64,000 bases of DNA from Kriegella sp963975415 (GCF_963975415.1 NZ_CAXBGN010000012.1:80869-144868); one strand, 5' to 3'; shown: positions 46,020-56,336, numbered from the stretch's first letter. Made by a program: numbers and translations. Notes: generated by a model not told the origin, from the sequence alone.

Positions 46020-46907
46020 ATGCAAACCAACACTACAACTATTTCTGAATCTATATCATCATTTTATAATGATCTTATAGCACAGTTGCCCGGTATAGGT
46101 ATTGGAATATTAATCGTGATATTAGGATTAATGCTGGGAACTTGGATCGGTGGATTCGTAAAAAGAAAATTAGCCGCTAGAACGGGAGACCCTCTAATGA
46201 GCAAATTTTTAGGGCAAGCCATAAAGTATGTATCCGTAATTATTGCGGTAATGCTAGCTTTAGAAGCATCTGGTCTTGGTGCCATTGCTACAGGTATTCT
46301 CACCGCGGCCGGTGCAAGTGCCGTTGTATTAGGTTTTGCCTTTAAGGATATTGGTCAAAATTTCATTGCAGGTATTATAATGGCATTCAGCAGACCTTTT
46401 GATGTTGACGACACTGTACAGATCGATGAAAATTTCGGTAAGGTAAAAGCATTGGAATTTAGGTATACCAAATTAAAGACTTTTGATGGTAAAGATGTAT
46501 ACATCCCTAATAGTGATGTGCTTACCAAACCTGTTACCAATTTTACCGAAGACGGATTTTTCCGTTGGGATTTCATTATCGGTATAGCATACGAAGACAA
46601 TATTGAAGGCGCTAAAGAAACAGTTTTAAAAGCATTACGAAAAGAACCCAATGTTATTGAAGATGAAGAGCATGAAAATTTTGTCATTGAAGATGAACTT
46701 GCAACCAGTACGGTAAACTTAAAAGTATTCTTTTGGGTAGATACCAAAGACTTTAGAAGAATGGCATTGATTACTAAAGGTAACGTGGTAAGGAATGTGA
46801 AAGAAGCTTTAGAGGAAGATGGTTATTACATGCCTGCGGATATTCAGGAAATAAAACTATATGGTGGTGAAACAGAGTTCCCGATCAAAATTAGTCCTAG
46901 GGAATAA
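46020..46907 (+). CDS. MscS-family mechanosensitive channel
   Basis: The protein (about 295 residues from ATG 46020; the frame opens at 46005) has three membrane helices, then the pore-lining glycine/alanine-rich helix TGILTAAGASAVVLGFAFKDI and the MscS beta domain (IIMAFSRPFDVDDTVQI, then VYIPNSDVLTKPVTNF). MscS channels release solutes during osmotic downshock. Complete and apparently functional. Confidence 0.92.
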   Translation: MQTNTTTISESISSFYNDLIAQLPGIGIGILIVILGLMLGTWIGGFVKRKLAARTGDPLMSKFLGQAIKYVSVIIAVMLALEASGLGAIATGILTAAGASAVVLGFAFKDIGQNFIAGIIMAFSRPFDVDDTVQIDENFGKVKALEFRYTKLKTFDGKDVYIPNSDVLTKPVTNFTEDGFFRWDFIIGIAYEDNIEGAKETVLKALRKEPNVIEDEEHENFVIEDELATSTVNLKVFFWVDTKDFRRMALITKGNVVRNVKEALEEDGYYMPADIQEIKLYGGETEFPIKISPRE

Positions 46908-46944
46908 AGCTGTTTTCTAAAACAATTAAAAATAAAATAAGATT

Positions 46945-47187
46945 ATGATATCATTTTAGAACGGCTCTATAAGCTTCGGATTAGTAATAATACCTACTAA
47001 ACCATTTTCAGGTTCTGAGGATAGAAAACTTGATTCAGATATGCTAGATAGTCATGATGGGGTTAGAATTCACTACAAATGTGTCGATGAAGAAACGGGC
47101 AAGGAAGTAGCATGGAAAGATATTTTAGAGGGATACAAAAACGATAATATTTTTCAGAGGGTAGATAGCGGTTGGTCCGCTGCCTAA
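46945..47187 (+). pseudogene. Ku (bacterial NHEJ) pseudogene, N-terminal fragment
   Basis: After ATG 46945 the frame reads MISF-stop-NGSISFGLVIIPTKPFS, then DRKLDSDMLDSHDGVRIHYK, VDEETGKEVAWKDILEGYKN and stops at 47187. This matches the start of bacterial Ku (NGSISFGLVNIPVKL..., RIRYK.V.EETG.EV...I.KGY). TAG replaces the tryptophan usually found before NGSISFG. The remaining two thirds are absent. No ligD is seen. Confidence 0.82.
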
Positions 47188-47488
47188 TATTGTAAGATTA
47201 GTCAGGTCCAGCATATTAAGTGTTTTTTAGAGAATAGACCATCGTTTCACAGTTTCCAATTATTTATATATATTCGTAAGATTATTACATTTATTATCAA
47301 CGAACTAAGGGTGATTGAGAGCGAATTTTTCGTTGAAACGAGAAAATATTTTTGAAACTTATATTTTTAATACAGAACCCTGTAGTTTCCTTATTCAAAT
47401 TATTTTCGACATATCGAGGGAGATCAGAACTGTTTGTTTCGGGACGCGATCTGTCAAATCTTAAATAGCAAAGAACTGTTTTATTTGT

Positions 47489-47749
47489 TTGATGGCAGCC
47501 ACTATTAATGCCAGTCCCCCTTGGTGCGGTTTGGGTACGGTTCGCTCATATACTTTTCAACGCGTATTGAAAAAAGTTGGATTTGTAACCACCATATCCT
47601 TGGTAATGGTAGCACTTATCTTCGCACGACCGTCAACCCAGCATCCCGTTGCTAATATCGTTGGCGTAAATCTTTTGAGTTCCCTTGGGCTATTCATCAA
47701 AAAGTTGAAAAAAGTGAAGTCTTTGGACCTATCATTATTTCAGAGGTAA
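47489..47749 (+). other. Uncertain 86-codon frame in GC-richer patch
   Basis: The frame encodes one hydrophobic stretch (FVTTISLVMVALIFA) but has no recognised family. The patch is GC-richer than its surroundings, so it may be a remnant of a gene on either strand. The rest of 47188-48046 shows no gene. Confidence 0.25.
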
Positions 47750-48046
47750 ACTGATTCAACCGTCCTTTCTAATTTTTTAAGAATTTAAAATTTCGTCTCC
47801 ATGCCAAATACTTTTTTTGTCATTTCTATATCGTTACGGTAGGTTCACCGCCATTATATCATAATCGAATTTCAGTGTTCAATTTTTCTATCAATTAGTT
47901 CTTAAATATATATCTTTATATATAGACTGTGCTCAAGTTTTGACCTTCATGGTTTTTAGTTGAATTAGCATAAAACATTTGAACGGCGCTATCTGATAAA
48001 CGGAAAATTTTTTTCAAGTTTTTGTAAATAACGTAATACGCAATTT

Positions 48047-48967
48047 ATGGATGATATCGATAAAAGAATCGCCGAATTTATCCGTGAGAACAACGCGCTG
48101 ATCTGTGATATTTCCAAATCGTTGGTCGAAGACCGGCATTTGATCAGCGCTTATGTTGATAAACTCGGCAACTGTAGCGAAAGCGAAGGACAGGTTCTGA
48201 ATATACTACTTGAACGCAACGAAGCCCTTATGGAAAAAATAAGCGTTGCAGAAGGAACAATTTCAGGCTATAAGGCAAGATTGGAGACCAGGGACAGATT
48301 ATTTTCACTGATAGCCCATGACTTAAAGGGCCCTGCCAACAATATTGTAGGTATCACCGATATCATCTCTAAATCTATCGAAGAAAAAAATTATGGTGAG
48401 ATGGGAGCTCCTGTGGCCCTATTATCCAAGACGGCCTATTCGATGAAGTATTTACTTGATAATCTATTGATATGGTCCGGACTCCAAGTTGAAAGAATCC
48501 GTTTTACACCGAAGGAAATGGATATAGTACCGATAATACGTGAAAGTATCGAAATCGTATCGGCGAGCGCATTCTTAAAGAATGTTGTTGTCCACTTTCA
48601 TCAACTCGAAATGCCCATTATAAGAGTTGATGAGTCCATGCTCAGCGTGGTTCTGATAAACATTTTGGCCAACGGTATAAAATTCACCAAAAATGGAGGC
48701 CTTATAAATGTGCGTACATTCAAATCGGACAATTATTTGCAAATTGCGATAAGTGACAATGGCCTCGGTATGGATAAAAAGACATGTGCCGGACTTTTTA
48801 CGGACGAAACGACCATCTCTTCCCCAGGTACCGAAGGGGAACAGGGAACCGGACTGGGCCTCTCCATCTGCAAAGATTTTATAGATGCCCATGGCGGGAA
48901 AATCAAAGTGGACAGTAGGTTAGGGAAGGGCAGCCGTTTTACTATATCATTGCCGCTGCAACAATGA
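48047..48967 (+). CDS. Cytoplasmic sensor histidine kinase
   Basis: The 306-residue protein has no membrane helix. A short helical N-terminus leads to HisKA with LFSLIAHDLKGPANNIVGI (phospho-acceptor histidine near residue 91). The ATPase N box (LINILANGIKFT), G1 (ISDNGLGMD), and G2 (GEQGTGLGLSICKDF) follow. The partner response regulator is not adjacent; single-domain regulators at 54374 and 59442 are candidates. GC content is higher than the flanking desert. Confidence 0.93.
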   Translation: MDDIDKRIAEFIRENNALICDISKSLVEDRHLISAYVDKLGNCSESEGQVLNILLERNEALMEKISVAEGTISGYKARLETRDRLFSLIAHDLKGPANNIVGITDIISKSIEEKNYGEMGAPVALLSKTAYSMKYLLDNLLIWSGLQVERIRFTPKEMDIVPIIRESIEIVSASAFLKNVVVHFHQLEMPIIRVDESMLSVVLINILANGIKFTKNGGLINVRTFKSDNYLQIAISDNGLGMDKKTCAGLFTDETTISSPGTEGEQGTGLGLSICKDFIDAHGGKIKVDSRLGKGSRFTISLPLQQ

Positions 48968-49190
48968 AATCTGTTGCCGAATCGTTACTTGTTCAAGAAA
49001 TAGGACACTATGGTTAACTGCCGATTATTTAATTTTTAATGAGATATAACTCCATTAAAATTTTATCTGTGTTGGTAATAATCTGCAGATTTCCACCTTG
49101 TAGTAGAGGAATCAAACCATGATAACCGTGAGATTATTGGATGAACAGCTATCTGTGAAATTCTAAAATAGACAGCCAACGGTAAAGCAT

Positions 49191-49265
49191 AAAAAAGGCC
49201 GGACCAGATGTCCGACCAGGTTAGCGTAGGATAACCAACTATTAACTATTTAAATTTACGAAATT
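49191..49265 (-). ncRNA. Possible minus-strand small RNA 2
   Basis: On the minus strand a hairpin GGTCGGAC/GTCCGGCC (49197-49217) is followed by TTTTTT. Upstream lies GGTTA/TAACC pairing and a TAATTTCG -7-like box near 49265. No coding frame is involved. Confidence 0.5.
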
Positions 49266-49797
49266 ATTTATAAAAGTTTTTATTGAAGTGTAATTGATCA
49301 GTTTAGATATCAATGGTTTTATATTTGGAAGTTGCGGTAACCACACATGCATTGCTCCATCAATAAAGGTATATGACAAAGAAATAACAATAAAGCGCTA
49401 TCTATTATATGTTTTATAGTTTTCAACATCTCCTTTCGCAAGTTACTTGGGTCGATTATGTATTATATTTACAATAATTTCTCGAAGTAGGTCATTTAAC
49501 CATATTTTAGTACGAATAGCGTTAAATGATAAAAGTAGCACGGTCCTGAGGTGTAATAATATTGAGTTCTAGATAACGCGACCTTATATAGTTTTTTAAT
49601 ACGAAAATCATAGTGCTCAGCAGGCATTTAACGTTAATGATATCTGAAAACGAACACATAACGAATTTTGTAAAACCGTTCCATGACCAGATATGATACT
49701 TCCCCATGATGCGTGAGATCAAGAGTGGTTCGTTGTAGGTGAGATAGGGGTTCCTCTTATTGAATTATGGAAAATGAGCGAGGACAAGACAAGAAAT

Positions 49798-49885
49798 ATT
49801 TAAAAGGGACCAATTGTAAAACTGGTCCCAACTGCATTATCAATTACACTATTCATTGGATTAATGAACTTAAAGATATAAAATT
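49798..49885 (-). ncRNA. Possible minus-strand small RNA 3
   Basis: The hairpin GGGACCA/TGGTCCC (49806-49829) is followed on the minus strand by TTTTAAAT. A 5' hairpin TTCATT/AATGAA and a TATCTTTA -7-like box lie upstream. It shares TAGTGTAATT with RNA 4. Confidence 0.5.
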
Positions 49886-50512
49886 TTCGTACTTTAAAAA
49901 ATTGTTTCCGTTAAATTATTTAATATTAGAGGTAAACAACTAGAGGATAAAGTTAAGATATCCACAGTCTTAAGCGGAATACAGTGATGAACATCAGAAA
50001 TACCTTCTATTATAAATATAGAAAGGTAGCTGCTCAGGAGATTGATACACGCCCAGGTAATAAAAAAGCCAAACAGATTCCTTTAGTTGGATCATAGGAA
50101 TATTTTAATCAATTTCAGTCTAAGGAATACGTTCTATAATCAACTCATGAATGTAGTCTCATTTATAGTTTTAGTATTTCTGCGGGCGACCTACAATATT
50201 ATTTTAGATACATCTGAACATCCATACGTGTTTTGTCTTGATGATAATGGTCCGCTTGATATCATGAGAAGATGTAACTTAAACTTTTGATTAGATTATA
50301 GTACATGCTCAGTTATGTTAATATTAAATTTAGGTCCCTCATTTTATTTTAATAAAGAACGTATCTTTCGAATGGAAGATGTTTTAGATGGTCCTCAACA
50401 TTTACGATTGCGAAATCTACTAAGTACTGTTTAAATAAACGGGTATAAGAAGAATTTATGGAAGTGGACGTAATTAGATAGTACTTCAAAATTACTTCAT
50501 GCGGGTGAATTG

Positions 50513-50600
50513 AAAAAAAAAGGGACTTACTTTTCGGTAAGTCCCTCTATTATGTTCACCAAATTACACTAACCATTAATACATTATGGTGAACTATGGA
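50513..50600 (-). ncRNA. Possible minus-strand small RNA 4
   Basis: This is the best of the set. A GTTCACCA/TGGTGAAC stem (50554-50561 and 50587-50594) is followed on the minus strand by a perfect 9-bp terminator stem GGGACTTAC/GTAAGTCCC (50522-50545) and a run of nine T. A TAACTTTA -7-like box lies about 20 nt upstream. Confidence 0.6.
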
Positions 50601-51169
50601 CGCATTATAAAGTTAATGAAAATTATCTTAGTCCCTTCATTTTTTTAACGGATGAGACCTCAAGATAGTACTCTGTTTAAATGTTTAAATCAGGTCATTA
50701 CTTTGAATATCTTACTGAAAGAACGATTATCTAGCAGAATTAGAATTTATATCGATTTAATTAATGTTATGAACTATATCTCTTTGACCTATGTTCTCGG
50801 TATGAACCGTTACTGTCTTTAATAAGTGTAAGGTCCATCTTGGCTTTAACGGTCTACTTGAACAGAAAATTATTGATTCGCATCCTACAGGGGGTAAGCT
50901 AAATAACTTCGAGATATAGTTCGTTATTTCAATCTTGATCGATTTTATCAGGGGATTTTTTTGGTTCTATATTGAATCTAGTTCCAACACAAAATAGTCC
51001 ATTGGTCTGACATAGACTATGACGGCTATCAACAGATTCATGGATGCATATGAAATAGTATATGTACAGGGAAATTAATTATTGCAAAAATATGGACGGA
51101 TCACCGTTCGATTGCACTACCTGAAAGGAACAACTATATTGGGCAGTGTAGAATTTCCCGAAAATGGTA

Positions 51170-51240
51170 TAAAAAAAAAGAACCTAAATGGTTCTTTTGT
51201 TAATTTAATCCTCTTTAAAAGATTTACGGGGGGGTGGGCA
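51170..51240 (-). ncRNA. Possible minus-strand small RNA 5
   Basis: On the minus strand the perfect hairpin AGAACC/GGTTCT (51179-51195) is followed by a run of T. The upstream RNA body is AT-rich and no 5' hairpin is clear, so this is the weakest member. Confidence 0.4.
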
Positions 51241-51887
51241 ATTTGTGAACAAAATAAGGAAATTCTTTTATAGTAGGAGGAAAATATTTATGTTAATCCT
51301 TGTTATGCGTTACACGCTTGTATGAATGATGGTCAAATAATATTGCCAAGGTTTATTTTACTTGAAGGGACATTTTAATATTTACTAATTTTGTTTTATT
51401 AGTGGTCGGTAATGGTTAATACCTAGATGGTATAGATTTACTTGAGTACGTCTTGTTCAACAATCAGATAAAAATGGGCTAAATATGAAACCATTAATTA
51501 TGTTATGTAGATTGCAGCTTGCGGACATGCAATGTTGACAGGTGGCCATAGTGAGTATAAAGAAAAAGATTTAATTTTCGAAAGGTAAAATCTGTAGTAT
51601 ATGAAATTCAGGGCATATCGGTACATCCACAGATTAACTTGGCGATCTTGAGTTTCTAAATAGATATTCCATAAAATATAGATTTATGGAAATTAGTTTG
51701 CGATAGAAGCTCTGGAATGATATTAAGAGGAATGATTATCGAAATTATTACTGGTGGAACGGAACCCACATCAAAAGACATCTTTTTCTCGGTAAATAAA
51801 AAGTACGATCTAAAACTTAACAGTTTATCTATTTCCAGAGAGAATTGGTCAATGGAAATGCTCTCATAAGCTCAAATAATTCAAAAG

Positions 51888-52270
51888 TTAGGACACCATT
51901 TCGTAATTCGTAAAGTATAAATAAAGGATAAGTTAGGACACCACGTCGTTAATCATAACCATCAAATTATAGAATGGAAAACTTAAAGAAAGAACAAATT
52001 CGATTAAAGGTATACGGCGAATCAGTTTTCGAAGATAAAACTAACTTTGAAAAGTGGTTAAAGACAAAGTCAAAAGCCTTGGGCGGGATAACCCCTGAAT
52101 CACTTTTAAAGAGTGCAAGAGGCGTACAGAAGGTTATGTATGCTTTAGGAAGAATTGAACACGGTATCTTGGCTTAAAGTTCAAATAAAGCAAGAGTTAG
52201 GACACCATGTCGTAATTCGTAAAGTTCAAATAAAGGATAATTTAGGACACCATGTCGTAATTCGAAAAGC
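51888..52270 (+). repeat. 45-nt spacer repeats flanking antitoxin cassette copy 2
   Basis: TTAGG landmarks occur at 51888, 51933, 52197 and 52242: two 45-nt steps enclosing the 264-nt cassette. Variants here include CAA to TAA, which closes the frame, and CGT to CGA, which is synonymous. Confidence 0.88.
51974..52177 (+). CDS. Solitary MbcA/ParS/Xre toxin-binding-domain protein, copy 2
   Basis: This matches copy 1 over 67 residues except for one change (RLKVYGE in place of RLKEYGE) and one synonymous change (GAG to GAA at the FED codon). The flanks are the same repeats. The near-identity shows recent duplication 11.5 kb apart. As in copy 1, no DNA-binding domain and no toxin partner are present. 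Confidence 0.75.
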   Translation: MENLKKEQIRLKVYGESVFEDKTNFEKWLKTKSKALGGITPESLLKSARGVQKVMYALGRIEHGILA

Positions 52271-52379
52271 TAATTAAAGGATTGTTTAAAATCTGTAAAT
52301 GAATTCTTCCTATCTATTTTCCTAACTTGGGCAAATAATAGTTGAACGCTTAAATTAAGTGCGAAATTTTCTCTAGCAT

Positions 52380-53222
52380 ATGGATGATGGAATTATATAT
52401 TGGAATCTTGACCCTGAAATTTTTTCCATATTAGGTATTTTTCCGATACGATATTATAGCTTACTTTTTATAACAGGCCTTTTTGTTTCATTGCAAGTAG
52501 AAAAACGAATTTACAGAAAGGAAAATATCCCACTTGAAAATTTAGACAAGCTATTTATTTATGTTATTGTAGGAATAGTTTTAGGGGCGAGGCTTGGGCA
52601 TTGTTTCTTTTACGAGCCCTCATATTATTTAGACAATCCATTGGAAATTTTACTACCAATTAGAAAAGTTGCCGATTCCTATCAATTTACCGGTTTTCAA
52701 GGGCTAGCAAGTCACGGCGGAACAATAGGAGTAATCTTAACAATTGTTATTTATTGTAGAAAATATAAAACCAAATTTTTATGGGTTTTGGACCGAATTG
52801 CCATTGTTGGACCAATTGTAGGTGCTTTCATTAGGTTTGGAAATTTTATGAACTCTGAAGTTTACGGAAAACCCACCAATGGCAATTGGGGCGTTGTTTT
52901 CCAAAGGGATGATTTGATACCCAGACATCCAACGCAATTGTATGAAGCATTTTCATATCTTTTAATTTTTGGAATATTAATGTTTATTTACCATAAAACA
53001 AAAGGGCAGGTGAATGGTTTGATATTAGGAGTCCTTTTAACACTGGTGTTTTCAGCAAGGATTGTAATCGAATTTTTTAAAGAGAACCAAGTAGGTTTCG
53101 AAGACGGTATGGCATTAAATATGGGACAAATCCTTAGTATCCCACTTGTAATGATTGGACTAATACTGATATTTACTCGAAAGATTCCGTCGCATAATAA
53201 AACCTCTATTGAAAAGCCATAG
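52380..53222 (+). CDS. lgt: Prolipoprotein diacylglyceryl transferase-like protein (cassette-borne Lgt)
   Basis: Lgt attaches diacylglycerol to the lipobox cysteine of prolipoproteins in the inner membrane. The 280-residue protein has about seven membrane helices, the signature HGGTIG near residue 111, RFGNFMNSEVYG, and HPTQLYEAF. Its length and motifs fit a complete enzyme. It is preceded by spacer repeats rather than housekeeping genes and is AT-rich, so it is likely a second, transferred copy. A specialised substrate is possible. Confidence 0.9.
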   Translation: MDDGIIYWNLDPEIFSILGIFPIRYYSLLFITGLFVSLQVEKRIYRKENIPLENLDKLFIYVIVGIVLGARLGHCFFYEPSYYLDNPLEILLPIRKVADSYQFTGFQGLASHGGTIGVILTIVIYCRKYKTKFLWVLDRIAIVGPIVGAFIRFGNFMNSEVYGKPTNGNWGVVFQRDDLIPRHPTQLYEAFSYLLIFGILMFIYHKTKGQVNGLILGVLLTLVFSARIVIEFFKENQVGFEDGMALNMGQILSIPLVMIGLILIFTRKIPSHNKTSIEKP

Positions 53223-53249
53223 ACCAGTTATTAAAAGTTCAATTAAACG

Positions 53250-54077
53250 ATGAAGAAAGAAGATATTGATATTTGGAAAAAATCTCTTTCCATACTTACC
53301 CAGATATTTGTTCCAGCAATTGCCTCAACCTTAATATCTGACCCAAACTATGCGCAAGGAGCTTCAACGTTTGTTCTCCAAATGTTAAGTCTAGCACAAT
53401 CCGAGGTTAAACAAAAAAGAGTTGAGTCACTAGTATTTGGTTTGGAAGAGTTGCTTAAGAAGCACGACCCAAATTTCAAATTCGATGAAGCAAATGTCCA
53501 AGAAGTTAGGGACTTATTGGAAACCGCAATTATAAATGCTAGCAGGGCTACTTCAGAAGGTAAAATAGAACGCTTACGAAGAGTCCTTATAGGTCATATA
53601 ATGGAACCACAGCCTTTCGACTACACATCAAGATATCTAGATTTGGCTGTTAGACTTAACGATGACCAAATACAAATTCTTGATGTGTATTATCATACAG
53701 AAAATGAATTGAAACCTTTAAGGGAAGAATTGAGCACTATTCATAAAATTTTAAAAGACTCAGAAAAAATCGAACCCAAAATTTTTGGTTCTGAATCCAA
53801 GGCATCAGAGAAGGTCAAAAAAATATATAAGGAGAAAAAAAGCCTCACAGAAAAAACATTGGAAGACCTTCAATTTGATTTTGAAAAAAAGATTAATATT
53901 CGAAGACATAAAAATAAGGAATTTGAACCTGAGGTCTTTCAATTTCTTTTCAATGACCTTAGAGTTTTGGGATTGGTATATAATCCTTCGGAGGGTAGGA
54001 TGAGTGACACAGGTGACCCTGCCTATTACCACTGTACGGCCCTAGGAATTGGATTTATTAAATATTTAGTAGGTTAA
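53250..54077 (+). CDS. Cassette gene: helical protein of unknown function
   Basis: The 275-residue soluble protein has a helical N-terminus (SILTQIFVPAIASTLISD), a middle with SEGKIERLRRVLIGHIMEP followed by YTSRYLDLAVRLNDDQIQIL, and a basic C-terminal region. No motif or family is recognised. The start codon is formed within a degenerate spacer (AAAGTTCAATTAAACG-ATG), so the repeat boundary sets the gene start. It may be immunity- or defence-related by context only. Confidence 0.65.
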   Translation: MKKEDIDIWKKSLSILTQIFVPAIASTLISDPNYAQGASTFVLQMLSLAQSEVKQKRVESLVFGLEELLKKHDPNFKFDEANVQEVRDLLETAIINASRATSEGKIERLRRVLIGHIMEPQPFDYTSRYLDLAVRLNDDQIQILDVYYHTENELKPLREELSTIHKILKDSEKIEPKIFGSESKASEKVKKIYKEKKSLTEKTLEDLQFDFEKKINIRRHKNKEFEPEVFQFLFNDLRVLGLVYNPSEGRMSDTGDPAYYHCTALGIGFIKYLVG

Positions 54078-54130
54078 GTTGTTGTATGTTTTGTATCAAA
54101 AAAAACTCTCTAATTTTATCTCAAAACAAA

Positions 54131-54235
54131 GTTCAAATAAAGGATGATTTAAGACACCATCTCGTAATTCGTTAAGTATAAATAAAGGATGGGTTAGGAC
54201 ACCATGTTGTTATTCGTAAATTATAAATAAAGGAT
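54131..54235 (+). repeat. Two degenerate 45-nt spacer repeats
   Basis: Landmarks are at 54149 and 54194 (45-nt step). The second copy has GTTGTT for GTCGTA, synonymous in the LGHHVV frame; both have lost the frame through CAA to TAA-type changes. The rest of 54078-54373 has no gene. Confidence 0.8.
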
Positions 54236-54373
54236 TCATCCAATAATTGGTAGTTAAATTATTGGTATTCCAATTCTCAAAATTGTTAAATTTATAGTCA
54301 AATGTGTTATTATTAACTTTAGATGATGTATATCTTCGTAACTTAAAGGAAAACTTCGCCTTTAAAGTTATTT

Positions 54374-54811
54374 ATGGAAAATTCCCTACCTATAGGTCCT
54401 CTGGTATATGTTGATGACGATGAAGATGATAGGCTCTTCTTTCTTGAAGCAATTAATGAAATTTTCCCTGACATTAAATTAAGTCTTTTTGAAAATGGAG
54501 AAAATTTCATGGCTCAAATGTTAAATGAAATTTCTAATGCTATCATTCCAAAATTAATTTTTTTGGATCTGAATATGCCTGTGATGGATGGTTATGAATG
54601 TCTATCCGAAATAAAGAAACATTCAATTTTATCAAAAGTGCCTGTTATTATTTATTCTATTGCGTCATCAGAGAATGATAAAAATCGAGTAAGGAATTTA
54701 GGTGCAAGCAAGTTTTTAACCAAAGAACTGTCATTTAAGAAAATGATAGTTCAGCTTAGAAGCACACTTAATGAATTTGTCGCAGAAAAAGATTGTTGTT
54801 CAATCAATTAA
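54374..54811 (+). CDS. Single-domain response regulator (Rcp1-like)
   Basis: The 145-residue receiver has the acidic pocket VYVDDDEDDRLFF, phospho-acceptor aspartate in LIFLDLNMPVMDG, and the lysine in FLTKELSF. There is no output domain. It may be the partner of one of the two histidine kinases in this field (48047 or 56842). A 484-nt gene-free gap (54812-55295) follows. Confidence 0.92.
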   Translation: MENSLPIGPLVYVDDDEDDRLFFLEAINEIFPDIKLSLFENGENFMAQMLNEISNAIIPKLIFLDLNMPVMDGYECLSEIKKHSILSKVPVIIYSIASSENDKNRVRNLGASKFLTKELSFKKMIVQLRSTLNEFVAEKDCCSIN

Positions 54812-55295
54812 TTTTCGAAATATATTGAAGTAAAGTTTTGTTAATATTTTTAAATACACATTCAAAAATGATTGAATAGTGTTCTATTTATTTAGTACGT
54901 AACATTTGGTTCCTATGACGCATATTGAAAAAAACTTCTTTAAAAGACAGGTAAACTAGAAAACATTGATGGTTTTTTTATCAATAATATAGATTAAGTA
55001 TTAGTTGTAATCTAAAACGTATAGATTGTCCGAACTTTGAGTAACAAAAAAATCTAGTTCGAAAACTATATTTGAGAACTTATCACTTACTGAAAGCCAT
55101 GTATCAAAACAAGTTTACATTCACTATTTTTTTTCATATCATAAAATACATAGGAATAAAAGTCATTTTACAAGATTGTTTGCTTAACTTAAAACAAACT
55201 AATAAAATCAAACTTTTTTATATTCCAATACGGTAATTAACTCAGTTTTTTAATTAAAAATTATTGGTCGTATCTTCCATTCCATAAAAATAAGT
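54812..55295. other. Gene-free gap upstream of AraC regulator
   Basis: It is AT-rich with no open frame of coding character and no repeat copy. It presumably contains the AraC gene promoter. Confidence 0.55.
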
Positions 55296-56336
55296 ATGTT
55301 AGCAATAGAAGTTAATTCCCTACCAATTAGGGAAGTCATGTCCGATATTTCCAAGGCCTTTAACACCACATTTAGTGTGAGTTGTGGCGAATACTTTTTA
55401 AATATTCCTCCTGAAATTGGAGAAGGTAATATTAAAGGAGTGAATTTCGATGGAGGAATGGGAATTTTACAATATGATTGCCTATTCAACCAAGATGTTG
55501 AGTTGCAATTCACCGTGAAAGAAGTTCATCCGGTCAAATTTCTATATTGTCTGGAGGGTCAATTGAGACATCGTTTTGAAGGCTCGGAAGAAGTACATGA
55601 AATTGACCAATATCAAGAAGCTATCGTTTCAAGTGATTTTCATAGTGGTCATATTTTAACGTTTCAAGCCCACATGAAGACTGTTATCAATAGTTTGGAA
55701 ATCACCCGCAATGTTTTTCAGAAAAAGATAAAATGCGAATTGATTACCATGAATATTGATTTGCAAAATCTTTTCAATGATATAAAAGCAGAAAAATTAT
55801 TTTATCATGAAGGATATTATAGTTTAAAATTAGCCGATCTTTTTAGGGAAATGCAATCGTTTGAAGGTAAGGATTTTATTAAAAAACTTTTCTTGGAAGG
55901 GAAAGCCTTTCAGATGTTAACCGAGCAAATTCTGCAATATGAGGATGATTCGTTCGATTCGTCCAAAAGAAGTATTCTTCGAAGAACCGAAATAAAACAA
56001 GTCGAGATGGCTGTGCATTTGATAAAAAAACAAATTTCAGAGCTAAATAATATTTCTGATATTGCTGGGGATGTAGGTCTGAGCCCAAATAAATTACAAG
56101 AAGGGTTTCAAAATCTATATGGGACTACTGTCAACAAATACATACAAAAAATTCGCTTAGATTTAATTAAGGACTTTGTTTTAAATACAGAATATTCCAT
56201 GTCTGAAATTGCACATATGTCCGGTTTGTCCAGTAAAAGTTATCTCTCAAAAATTTTTAAGGAAGAGTATGGTAAATCGCCCTCTGACTATAGGAAAAAT
56301 TTTCTTGAATTTTTACAGACGAGAAAATCAAAATAA
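55296..56336 (+). CDS. AraC-family transcriptional regulator
   Basis: The 346-residue protein has an N-terminal ligand-binding-like half (SVSCGEYFLNIPPEIGEG) and a C-terminal double helix-turn-helix. The latter includes ISDIAGDVGLSPNKLQEGF and MSEIAHMSGLSSKSYLSKIF, ending EYGKSPSDYRKNF. The ligand and targets are unknown. It is followed by an AT-rich tail before the next cassette. Confidence 0.93.
   Translation: MLAIEVNSLPIREVMSDISKAFNTTFSVSCGEYFLNIPPEIGEGNIKGVNFDGGMGILQYDCLFNQDVELQFTVKEVHPVKFLYCLEGQLRHRFEGSEEVHEIDQYQEAIVSSDFHSGHILTFQAHMKTVINSLEITRNVFQKKIKCELITMNIDLQNLFNDIKAEKLFYHEGYYSLKLADLFREMQSFEGKDFIKKLFLEGKAFQMLTEQILQYEDDSFDSSKRSILRRTEIKQVEMAVHLIKKQISELNNISDIAGDVGLSPNKLQEGFQNLYGTTVNKYIQKIRLDLIKDFVLNTEYSMSEIAHMSGLSSKSYLSKIFKEEYGKSPSDYRKNFLEFLQTRKSK

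Larger units (their letters stand above)
48968..51887. other. ORF-poor desert with RNA-like hairpins
   Basis: This stretch of about 2.9 kb has no supportable coding region on either strand; the longest frames are about 65 codons with no recognisable composition. It holds at least four minus-strand terminator-like hairpins (listed separately) and is strongly AT-rich. It could be decayed DNA, small RNA territory, or both. Confidence 0.7.

Noticed and set aside
48990..49020. A further spacer repeat after the histidine kinase (ATAGGACACTATGGTTAA)
   Set aside because: Only about 10 nt match, the second half is missing, and the codon-frame relation is lost.
50087..50290. 67-codon plus-strand frame in the desert
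   Set aside because: No family, atypical composition and no start signal; likely chance.
51082..51273. 63-codon plus-strand frame in the desert
   Set aside because: It runs across a minus-strand terminator hairpin and an A9 tract and has no coding-like composition.
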